A stretch of DNA of 12,604 nt from Clostridiales bacterium. GTDB taxonomy: Bacteria; Bacillota; Clostridia; Christensenellales; CAG-314. A program made the translations under genes and the position numbers. The DNA lies in assembly GCA_003537755.1 (NCBI GenBank), contig DPQS01000004.1:2533-15136 (forward strand). The letters run 5' to 3'. Below the pieces are notes generated by a model that saw only the letters and a list, made by a program, of their open reading frames with translations, was not told the origin of the DNA and ran no database searches. Positions 6,598 through 12,604 of this stretch are shown one piece after another. Within the stretch, counting starts at the first letter, position 1. Each line of letters begins with the position of its first letter.

Positions 6598-8397
6598 ATG
6601 ACAAAACTAACCGATTCCGTACAAAAACCGTACCGCTACTTCGGCGGCGAATACAACGTGCCCGACATGAACAAACCCTGCGACGTGCGTTTTTGCATGT
6701 GCGTGGCGGACAGTTACGAAGTGGGCATGTCCAATCTCGGTGTGCGCATACTGTACTACCTGTTCAACAGTATCGACCGCGTGGTGTGCGAGCGTTGCTA
6801 TGCGCCGTTTGCCGACTACGAAAATTATCTCAAATCAAACAATCTGCCGCTTGCCAGTCTGGAAACGCAAACGCCGCTTGCCGACTTCGACTTTGTGGGC
6901 TTTTCGTTGCAGTACGAAATGTGCTACAGTAACGTGTTTTACATGCTGGAACTTGCAGGGATCCCCGTACTTACCGAAGAGCGTGGCGAAGATATGCCCT
7001 TTATCGTCGCAGGCGGACCGTGCACGGTCAACCCCGAACCGATGTACAAGTACTTCGACTTTTTCTTCGTGGGTGAGGGCGAAACGCCATGGCGCGAGAT
7101 AATCGAGGACTACAAAAAGATGCCCGAATGTACCAAAAAAGACTTTTTAAGGTACGTTGACGAGCACTACGAATGCATTTATGTGCCAAGCCTGCACCCG
7201 GCGGTGTACGAAGGAGACAAGTGCGTTGTCGCGCCGGACTGTCGTGTGTGGCGCAACATCGAGGCGGACATGAACACGACCTTTTGTCCGTCAACGCAAC
7301 TTGTACCCAACATGGAAATCGTCCATGACCGCGCCGTTGCGGAACTTTTCCGCGGCTGTGCAAATGGCTGTCGTTTTTGCCAGGCAGGCTTCATATATCG
7401 CCCTGTACGGGAACGCACGCTGGACAACGCTTACAATCTGTGCGTAAATCTGCTGGAAAGTACAGGCTACGACGAACTGTCGCTCAACAGTTTGTCTACA
7501 AGCGATTACAGCCAACTTATGCCGCTTTTGGACAGGTTGTTGCCGTATTGCGAAAAACATCACGTGCAACTTAATCTGCCAAGCCTGCGCCTTGACAGTT
7601 TCAAGGGAAAAATGGCACAGGGCAACCGCAAGAGTTCGCTTACCTTCGCGCCGGAAGCAGGCACGCAACGCCTTCGCAACGTAATAAACAAAAACATAAC
7701 CGAGGACAATATTTTCGGTACGCTTGCCGACGCTTTCGGCGAGGGATACACCTCGGTAAAACTGTATTTCATGCTGGGACTGCCGACGGAAACGATGGAA
7801 GATATACAAGGTATTGTCGACCTTGCGGTGCGCATCAAACAACTGTACCGCACCGTGAAGCGCGGCGGCAGAGATTGCAAGATTTCCGTCAGTACGTCAA
7901 CCTTTATTCCAAAGCCGTTTACGCCGTTCCAGTGGTGCGCCTTTGCCGGGCGTGAGGACATATCCGAAAAGCAAAAATACCTTGCCGACGCACTGCGCAG
8001 CAAAGGTATCAATTTCAGTTACGTTGACTACGACTGCAGCGAACTGGAAGCGGTGCTTGCCCGCGGCGGAAGAAGCATTGCCGACGCTATGTACCTTGCC
8101 TACAAGGACGGCGCGCGTTTCGACGCCTGGAGCGAACACTTCGATTACAACCATTACCTCAGGTCATTTGCCGAGACGGGCGTTGACATCGGCAAAATTG
8201 TCGGCGCGTACGACCTTGACGAAGTGCTGCCGTGGGACTTCGTTGACGTCGGGGTGACAAAGCAATACTACAAGCGCGAGTACAACAAGGCAATGCAGGC
8301 AGAAACAACGCCGTCGTGCAACAAGCAGTGCAACGGTTGCGGACTGAAAAAATACGGCTACTGCCAAAACACCGAGGGCAACAGACATTTGAAATGA
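6598..8397 (+). CDS. B12-binding-like/radical SAM protein of the TIGR03960 type
   Basis: This 599-residue protein has a cobalamin-binding-like N-terminal domain (about 1-230) and a radical SAM core. The core shows the [4Fe-4S] motif C254-x3-C258-x2-C261 within RGCANGCRFC, followed by the SLNSLSTSDY strand. A second cysteine set at the C-terminus (C574, C578, C581, C589) could hold an auxiliary cluster and is typical of the family. The N-terminal KPYRYFGGE segment fixes the start near this ATG. There is no Shine-Dalgarno sequence, only an A/T-rich leader. The reaction of the family is unknown. It is conserved in Clostridia next to DUF2344 genes, and here the DUF2344 gene overlaps its stop codon by 4 bases. 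An iron-sulfur enzyme with an RNA or ribosome-linked role has been suspected from that context, but nothing here proves it. Confidence 0.92.
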   Translation: MTKLTDSVQKPYRYFGGEYNVPDMNKPCDVRFCMCVADSYEVGMSNLGVRILYYLFNSIDRVVCERCYAPFADYENYLKSNNLPLASLETQTPLADFDFVGFSLQYEMCYSNVFYMLELAGIPVLTEERGEDMPFIVAGGPCTVNPEPMYKYFDFFFVGEGETPWREIIEDYKKMPECTKKDFLRYVDEHYECIYVPSLHPAVYEGDKCVVAPDCRVWRNIEADMNTTFCPSTQLVPNMEIVHDRAVAELFRGCANGCRFCQAGFIYRPVRERTLDNAYNLCVNLLESTGYDELSLNSLSTSDYSQLMPLLDRLLPYCEKHHVQLNLPSLRLDSFKGKMAQGNRKSSLTFAPEAGTQRLRNVINKNITEDNIFGTLADAFGEGYTSVKLYFMLGLPTETMEDIQGIVDLAVRIKQLYRTVKRGGRDCKISVSTSTFIPKPFTPFQWCAFAGREDISEKQKYLADALRSKGINFSYVDYDCSELEAVLARGGRSIADAMYLAYKDGARFDAWSEHFDYNHYLRSFAETGVDIGKIVGAYDLDEVLPWDFVDVGVTKQYYKREYNKAMQAETTPSCNKQCNGCGLKKYGYCQNTEGNRHLK

Positions 8398-9047
8398 TAA
8401 TATTCAAGTTTACAAAAACTTCAACTTCGGCACTGGCTGCGCATGTGGACACCCTTCGCGCCGTAACCTACCTTGTGCGCCGTGCAAACATCGACGCGGC
8501 ATATTCGCAGGGGTTCAATCCGCACATCGAACTGGGCTTTTCGCCGCCGCTGCCACTTGGCGTGGAAAGTTACGCCGAGTACGTTTCCGTCAAGGCGGAA
8601 GCGGAAGAAAACCTGCTTGAACGGGTAAACGCCGTTTGTCCGCAGGGCATGACTTTTACGCGTATGTGGACTGTAAACGTCAACCTTGCCGCAAAAATAA
8701 CCAAGGCGAAATACATCGTCACGGCAACAGGTATCGGTGACGTTGTGTCGCAATTAACTGCGCCCAACTACACACTTGTGACCTTTGAGCGCGACAAAGA
8801 GGTACGTAAGGACGTGTCGGCACGTATATTTGACGTTGTGCGTACGGGTACCGACGCCGCCGAGATTACGCTGGCTGTCGGCAACGAAAACCTGCGCCCC
8901 GACCGCATTGTCAACCAACTTATGCGCGACAACGGACTGTGCGGCGACTACAGCATAGTAAAGGTGGATTCCTACGTGGGCGACGTGCCGACGGACGAAT
9001 ATCTGGACGAGTTGCAGGCTGCTCGGTGCGCCTGCGAAGCAAGGTGA
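8394..9047 (+). CDS. DUF2344 (TIGR03936 family) radical SAM partner protein
   Basis: This 217-residue protein belongs to the family found beside, or fused to, TIGR03960 radical SAM proteins. The N-terminus has the family hallmarks: a KFTK opening strand, a helix ending in RRA, then YSQGFNPH and FSPPLPLG (residues about 42-59). The start is the ATG in the ATGA overlap with the upstream stop, so translation is coupled. A longer in-frame extension to 8316 would only run antisense to nothing and lacks any ribosome site. The protein is probably cytoplasmic and partners the radical SAM enzyme, perhaps as a substrate-binding or scaffold subunit. In many Clostridia the pair is followed by the ribonuclease G gene and rplU. 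Here an amidohydrolase follows instead. No catalytic residues can be assigned. Confidence 0.9.
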   Translation: MIIFKFTKTSTSALAAHVDTLRAVTYLVRRANIDAAYSQGFNPHIELGFSPPLPLGVESYAEYVSVKAEAEENLLERVNAVCPQGMTFTRMWTVNVNLAAKITKAKYIVTATGIGDVVSQLTAPNYTLVTFERDKEVRKDVSARIFDVVRTGTDAAEITLAVGNENLRPDRIVNQLMRDNGLCGDYSIVKVDSYVGDVPTDEYLDELQAARCACEAR

Positions 9048-9049
9048 AT

Positions 9050-10342
9050 ATGAACGAAAAATCTTTTGTTTTGTACAATTGCAACCTGATCAGGGTGGAG
9101 CAGAACTGCGAGATTCTGCCGTGCAGCATTTATGTGGAAAACGGCGTAATCCGTCAGATCGGCGACAACGTAAACGCGCCGCTGGACGTTGCATACATTG
9201 ACCTTAAAGGACAATATGTGTGCCCCGGGCTTGTCAACCTGCACGTACACCTGTTCGGCAGCGGTCAGCCGTCCAAAATTCTCGGCGGTGGCAAAATGCA
9301 GCAAAACGTGCTTAAGTTTATCCGCACGAAACTCGGGCAAAAAGTGCTGGACCGTCTTGTGTCAAGCAGTGCAAAAACGCAACTTATGAGCGGTTGCACC
9401 ACAATACGCACGGTGGGCGACTTTTGTTACAGTGACGTTCGTATCCGCGACAAGGTGGCGGCAGGCAATGCCGTCGGGCCGCGTATGCTTGTCAGCGGAC
9501 CTGCTATTACGGCGGTGGGCGGACACGGCGACGGAACCTTTTCCGTTACTGCCGACGACACCGAGGAACTTCGCGAACTTGTACGCAGAAATGCCGAGCA
9601 TAACGTTGACTTTATCAAGATATGCGTGACGGGCGGCGTAATCGACGCAAAAAAGCGCGGCGAACCGGGCGAGGTTAAGATGACTTTTGACCAGACCTAT
9701 GCCGTTTGCAACGAAGCGCACAAACTGGGTATGTACGTTGCTTCCCACACGGAAAGCGACGCGGGCGTACAGATTGCGGTTGCCGCAGGCGTTGACACGA
9801 TCGAGCACGGCGCAGACTTTACCGACGCAGACATGGCAAATATGCGCAGCAAGGGAACGAAGGTTGTTGCGACCTTTTCTCCTGCGGTGCCCCTTGCCAA
9901 TTTGCCGCCCAGAGTTACCAAACTTACCGCCCTTGCCACCTACAACACACAGGTTTTGCTTGAGTGCATGACGTACGGTGCGCGCCGCTGTGCAATCGAG
10001 GGCGTTACGCTGGGTATGGGTACCGACTCTTCCTGTCCGTTTGTAACGCAGTACGCAATGCCGGACGAAGTTGCGATGTTCGCCCGCTATGTGGGCGTGT
10101 CCAACGCTTATGCCCTGACTACCGCTACCAGAATCAATGCGGAAATTGCAGGCGTTGACGATGTTACAGGCACGCTGGAAGTTGGCAAATCCGCCGACTT
10201 TATTGTCATGCAGAGTAATCCGCTTGAAAACCTCGCCGCTCTCAAAAAGTTGTCGATGGTGTGTTGCCGCGGCATAATTTACGACAAACCGCGTTTCAGA
10301 CATAAGCGCAAGGTAGACAAGCAGCTTGCGAAGTTGATGTAA
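9050..10342 (+). CDS. Metal-dependent amidohydrolase (imidazolonepropionase/prolidase-like)
   Basis: This 430-residue amidohydrolase-superfamily enzyme should hydrolyse an amide, peptide or related bond with one or two divalent metals. The metal site is complete: H65 and H67 in GLVNLHVHL, K190 in FIKICVTGG (the carboxylated bridging lysine of binuclear members), H233 in SHTES, H253 in TIEHG, and catalytic D326 in GMGTDSS. The closest recalled relatives are Xaa-Pro or Xaa-Arg dipeptidase-like members of the imidazolonepropionase group. Substrate is unassigned. The start is the ATG at 9050, two bases after the DUF2344 stop, with AAGGTGA (9041-9047) overlapping that stop. An upstream in-frame extension lies in another gene. 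The C-terminus is basic (KRKVDKQLAKLM). Tight spacing indicates co-transcription with the radical SAM pair. Confidence 0.9.
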   Translation: MNEKSFVLYNCNLIRVEQNCEILPCSIYVENGVIRQIGDNVNAPLDVAYIDLKGQYVCPGLVNLHVHLFGSGQPSKILGGGKMQQNVLKFIRTKLGQKVLDRLVSSSAKTQLMSGCTTIRTVGDFCYSDVRIRDKVAAGNAVGPRMLVSGPAITAVGGHGDGTFSVTADDTEELRELVRRNAEHNVDFIKICVTGGVIDAKKRGEPGEVKMTFDQTYAVCNEAHKLGMYVASHTESDAGVQIAVAAGVDTIEHGADFTDADMANMRSKGTKVVATFSPAVPLANLPPRVTKLTALATYNTQVLLECMTYGARRCAIEGVTLGMGTDSSCPFVTQYAMPDEVAMFARYVGVSNAYALTTATRINAEIAGVDDVTGTLEVGKSADFIVMQSNPLENLAALKKLSMVCCRGIIYDKPRFRHKRKVDKQLAKLM

Positions 10343-10371
10343 TCTCAATTCATTTAATAAAGATAAAAAAG

Positions 10372-10406
10372 TACCGCTTTGCAACGTTTAACGCCGTAAA
10401 GCGGTA
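10372..10406. other. 9-bp hairpin between amidohydrolase and acetyltransferase genes
   Basis: TACCGCTTT (10372-10380) pairs perfectly with AAAGCGGTA (10398-10406) around a 17-base loop. On the plus strand no T-run follows. On the minus strand it is followed by CTTTTTTATC, a good terminator for antisense transcription. It ends six bases before the acetyltransferase ribosome binding site (10412), so it may also tune that gene or stabilise the processed message. Confidence 0.5.
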
Positions 10407-10422
10407 TATTTAAGGTGAGTTT

Positions 10423-11079
10423 ATGTACAAAGTGGTAAAAGTGGAAGAACTGGCAAACGCTTCGCAGTACAAGTGGTTCGGCAGTTTTGCCAACCCCTGC
10501 TACGGTTTCGATGTGGCGTGCGACGTTACCGAAGTCGTGCGCGTCGGCAAGCAAAACGGCACGCACTTTTTTGCCAATATGCTGTACCTTGTTACAAAGG
10601 GGCTCAGCAGCGTGCCCGCAATGCGAATGCGGCAGGTCGAGGGCGAAATACGGCTGTACGACGTAATCAATCCGACATTTACCGTTATGACGGACAACGG
10701 GCAGTTTGAAAATGCCGGCTTCCCGATGGTGGACGATTATCGCGGCTTTTACGACGCGTGCCTTGCGGAACTGGACAGGGTAAGACGACAGACGGAAATA
10801 AACGAAAAATACAACGATTCGTCCTCTTATGACGACTACTACATTACCTGCATACCTTGGATGAGTTACGCCTCGATGACGCATCCGTTGCCGAGCAACA
10901 ACCCCGAGTCGAGCAGCGTGCCGCGCGTTTGCTGGGATAAGTACCGCAGCGAAAACGGCAGACATGTGCTCAACCTCAACATCACGGTAAGCCACTGTTT
11001 TGTGGACGGTCGCCGCCTGACCGACGCGTTCGAAGCAATCAAGTACAATTTCGCTCACGCCGCAGAGCTGTTGAAGTAG
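10423..11079 (+). CDS. Chloramphenicol acetyltransferase-family O-acetyltransferase
   Basis: This 218-residue protein has the length and motifs of the CAT fold, a trimeric acetyl-CoA-dependent acetyltransferase. The catalytic signature is SHCFVDG, with H191 as the general base and D195 structural. The first His of the usual HHxxxDG is Ser here. IPWMSYAS (about 144-151) contains S148, matching the serine that stabilises the tetrahedral intermediate in CAT. Whether it acts on chloramphenicol cannot be judged. Many clostridial relatives are of unknown substrate, and this should not be read as a resistance gene without testing. The start ATG has AAGGTGA four bases upstream. It sits 80 bases after the amidohydrolase, behind a hairpin, and may be co-transcribed with it. 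Confidence 0.88.
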   Translation: MYKVVKVEELANASQYKWFGSFANPCYGFDVACDVTEVVRVGKQNGTHFFANMLYLVTKGLSSVPAMRMRQVEGEIRLYDVINPTFTVMTDNGQFENAGFPMVDDYRGFYDACLAELDRVRRQTEINEKYNDSSSYDDYYITCIPWMSYASMTHPLPSNNPESSSVPRVCWDKYRSENGRHVLNLNITVSHCFVDGRRLTDAFEAIKYNFAHAAELLK

Positions 11080-11122
11080 ACTTTGAAATGTCGGATGTCA
11101 ACGCGGAAACTTTTGACAGAAT

Positions 11123-11248
11123 GTCGCGACCGAAACGGTTGCGACGGAAGTACAAATAAGTTTGCGGATAAAGACATTTGACGGACACGCAGCAAAAATC
11201 GGGCATTTGACGGATGTAAGCGTGTACTTCCGTTTTAACCGGTTTTTT
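11123..11248 (+). promoter_or_regulatory. Candidate transcription attenuator upstream of the sugar kinase
   Basis: Two mutually exclusive helices are visible. A compact one pairs GTCGCGACCG (11123-11132) with CGGTTGCGAC (11136-11145): 10 bp, one G-U, AAA loop. The long one pairs 11136-11154 with 11223-11241: 11 contiguous bp, then G-U, one mismatch, G-U and 5 bp, around a 68-base loop. It is followed by TTTTTT (11243-11248). The long helix looks like a terminator and the compact one like its anti-terminator. The kinase ribosome binding site lies 17 bases further on. A ligand or protein trigger is unknown. Confidence 0.5.
11175..11214 (+). repeat. Two direct repeats of CATTTGACGGA in the kinase leader
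   Basis: The 11-base sequence CATTTGACGGA occurs at 11175-11185 and again at 11204-11214, 29 bases apart, inside the loop of the long helix. Each contains a TTGACG -35-like hexamer, but neither has a -10 box at the right distance. They may be binding sites for a protein or arms of an RNA fold. Confidence 0.5.
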
Positions 11249-11279
11249 GTGCATTTTTGTTGAAAAGGAGTTTTTAATA

Positions 11280-12353
11280 ATGGGAGATTTTACAAAAGAG
11301 TATTTTACCGCCGCAAAACGTTTTTTGCATGATTGCGAAATTGTTGACGTAAGCCCGTATGGCGAAGGTCACATCAACAAAACGTTGCTCGTAACAACGC
11401 CTGACAAGCGGTACATTATGCAAAAGATGAATACGGGTATTTTCCCGGACAGCGACGGACTTATGTCCAACATATTGTACGTTACGCAGTCTTTGCGCAG
11501 CCGCGGAGTGGAAACTCTTGACGTGGTGTTTACCGATGACGGCAAACCGTATCTGAAAGCCGCCGACGGCAACTACCGTATGTACAAGTTTATTGAAAAC
11601 ACCGTCAGTTACCAGACCACGACGGACAAGAAGGTTTTGTACAACAGCGGCAAGGCGTTCGGCAAATTTCAGAATTATCTTGCGGATTTTGACGCGTCTG
11701 TGCTTGTTGAGGTGATTCCGCATTTCCATGACACCCCAAAACGTATTGCCGACTTTGCGGCGGCGGTAAAGGCAGATAAATACGACCTTGTAAAAACCTG
11801 TCGCGAAGAGGTGGATTTTGTCCTTTCTCGTGCGGAAACTGTCGGAAAAATAGTTGACGGACTTGCGTGCGGCAGCATTCCTCTCAGAGTAACGCACAAC
11901 GATACAAAACTGAACAACGTGCTTATGGACGCTGTTACCAAAGAAGCGCGTGCCGTAATAGACCTGGATACGATTATGCCCGGATCTATGCTGTACGACT
12001 TCGGCGACAGTATTCGTTTCGGCGCAAGTACCGCGGCAGAGGATGAAAGGGACACGAGCAAGGTGCATTTCGACATCGGGCTGTTTGAAGCGTATGCGCG
12101 CGGTTATGTCGGCGAAGTAAAAAGCAGCATTACAGCAACGGAAGCGGAGTTGCTGCCTTACTCGGCGTATCTTATGACGTTGGAATGCGGCTCTCGCTTT
12201 TTGGCGGACTATCTCGAAGGGAATGTTTATTTTGCCACGAGATACGCGGAGCATAATCTTGTGCGTGCGCGTACTCAGTTTGCGCTTGTTGCCGAACATG
12301 AACGGAATTTTGACCAAATGTCGGCAATTATCGGCAAAATTCTTGCGGAGTGA
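11280..12353 (+). CDS. N-acetylhexosamine 1-kinase-like sugar kinase (APH superfamily)
   Basis: This 357-residue kinase of the aminoglycoside phosphotransferase fold most resembles NahK-type enzymes. These phosphorylate the anomeric hydroxyl of N-acetylhexosamines during use of host glycans. Supporting motifs are the nucleotide loop YGEGHINKT (27-35), YIMQKMN..IF (45-55), catalytic HND (206-208) in VTHNDTKLNN, the metal-binding VIDLDT (D228), and MLYDFGDSIRFGA. The last two are close to the NahK consensus as I recall it. I chose the ATG at 11280 because AAAGGAG (11264-11270) is nine bases upstream. A TTG 11 codons earlier has no ribosome site. Other sugar or amino-alcohol kinases of the same fold remain possible. 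A candidate attenuator precedes it, and no phosphorylase or transporter partner is visible here. Confidence 0.82.
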   Translation: MGDFTKEYFTAAKRFLHDCEIVDVSPYGEGHINKTLLVTTPDKRYIMQKMNTGIFPDSDGLMSNILYVTQSLRSRGVETLDVVFTDDGKPYLKAADGNYRMYKFIENTVSYQTTTDKKVLYNSGKAFGKFQNYLADFDASVLVEVIPHFHDTPKRIADFAAAVKADKYDLVKTCREEVDFVLSRAETVGKIVDGLACGSIPLRVTHNDTKLNNVLMDAVTKEARAVIDLDTIMPGSMLYDFGDSIRFGASTAAEDERDTSKVHFDIGLFEAYARGYVGEVKSSITATEAELLPYSAYLMTLECGSRFLADYLEGNVYFATRYAEHNLVRARTQFALVAEHERNFDQMSAIIGKILAE

Positions 12354-12398
12354 TTTCGTACGCGCGTAGAAACTTTACGGTGCAATCGGTTGTTTTTC

Positions 12399-12413
12399 TA
12401 CCGACCGTCGGTA
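12399..12413. repeat. Perfect palindrome, candidate repressor operator
   Basis: TACCGAC (12399-12405) and GTCGGTA (12407-12413) flank a single C. The form, with 7-base arms and a G/C-rich ACCGAC core, resembles operators of TetR-family repressors, but no regulator gene or clear promoter is nearby. The stretch 12354-12505 otherwise holds A-rich sequence and no gene that I can support. Confidence 0.35.
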
Positions 12414-12505
12414 AATTGAAAGATAAAAACTGACAATAAAAAGAAAATTTTTCCGAAAAAAAGACGTATTATTGCCACGGCGCAGTGACAAAACATCACG
12501 ATAAT

Positions 12506-12544
12506 AAAAAAAGCCTTATACTGAGTTCAGTACAAGGCTTTTTT
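12506..12544. terminator. Bidirectional terminator between kinase gene and tRNA-Ala
   Basis: A-tract plus GCCTT (12506-12517) pairs with AAGGC plus T-tract (12534-12544), with an inner TACTGA/TCAGTA continuation and one A-C mismatch. T-runs follow the stem on both strands, so it can end the plus-strand kinase transcript and the minus-strand tRNA transcript, which lies 12 bases away. Confidence 0.9.
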
Positions 12545-12555
12545 GATAAGGTTTT

Positions 12556-12604
12556 TGGTGGAGACAAGGGGAGTCGGACCCCTGACCTCTTGAATGCCAT
12601 TCAA
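12556..12604 (-). tRNA. tRNA-Ala (anticodon GGC), 3' part, cut by the window edge
   Basis: Read on the minus strand, the visible part runs from inside the anticodon stem to an encoded CCA (12556-12558). The anticodon loop ATGGCAT (12594-12600) gives GGC with U33 and A37, and the A32-U38 pair is a known hallmark of tRNA-Ala(GGC). The stem CTTGA/TCAAG is cut by one base. The T-arm is AGGGG/CCCCT with loop TCCGACT, and the 3' acceptor strand is TGTCTCC with discriminator A. The usual T54-T55 is T54-C55 here. The 5' half, including the acceptor and D-arm, lies outside the window. Confidence 0.85.

Noticed and set aside
8316..8393. Upstream extension of the DUF2344 gene
   Set aside because: It would overlap the end of the radical SAM gene in another frame. 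The ATGA overlap at 8394 gives the standard N-terminus.
8939..9049. Upstream extension of the amidohydrolase gene
   Set aside because: The extension is basic, lies inside the DUF2344 gene and has no ribosome site, whereas 9050 has AAGGTGA.
10423..11079. Annotation as a chloramphenicol resistance gene
   Set aside because: The CAT motifs are present, but most clostridial members of this family have unknown substrates and there is no mobile element nearby, so only the family is stated.
1..12604. Mobile element, prophage or CRISPR array
   Set aside because: No transposase, integrase or phage protein, no terminal repeats with target duplication, and no regularly spaced repeats were found. The only tandem-like repeats are the pairs listed.

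Overview
The window looks like a stretch of chromosome from a low-to-moderate GC Gram-positive bacterium, most likely an uncultured gut-type member of the Clostridia. This is inferred from strong AAGG-type ribosome binding sites, factor-independent terminators, the pairing of a B12-binding/radical SAM protein with a DUF2344 protein, tandem half-size TauE/SafE transporters, a membrane-anchored surface protein with no outer-membrane genes nearby, and a tRNA with encoded CCA. I see no transposase, integrase, phage gene or CRISPR array, so this reads as ordinary chromosome with accessory character at the left end.

Layout, left to right. A perfect hairpin (1-28) is followed by a large minus-strand gene (65-2593) for a surface protein with a transmembrane helix at each end and three jelly-roll-like modules. 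It diverges from two plus-strand half-size TSUP transporter genes (2754-3116 and 3349-3810), which end at a good terminator. A 333-base gene-free stretch holds a pair of related hairpin-forming repeats and the promoter of a DEDDh exonuclease-BRCT gene (4144-5088). The promoter lies so close to the start codon that the message is probably leaderless.

Next comes a eukaryotic-type hexokinase (5295-6548), then a tightly packed three-gene run: radical SAM protein (6598-8397), DUF2344 protein (8394-9047, overlapping by 4 bases) and a metal-dependent amidohydrolase (9050-10342). A hairpin separates these from a chloramphenicol-acetyltransferase-fold protein (10423-11079). A 200-base leader with two mutually exclusive RNA helices precedes an N-acetylhexosamine-1-kinase-like sugar kinase (11280-12353). 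A bidirectional terminator separates that kinase from the 3' part of a minus-strand tRNA-Ala(GGC), cut off by the window edge.

Functionally, the window joins surface carbohydrate binding (inferred), two sugar kinases of different fold (hexokinase and the APH-like kinase), and a conserved but uncharacterised radical SAM/DUF2344 pair. The most testable novelty is the candidate attenuator in front of the hexosamine-type kinase.
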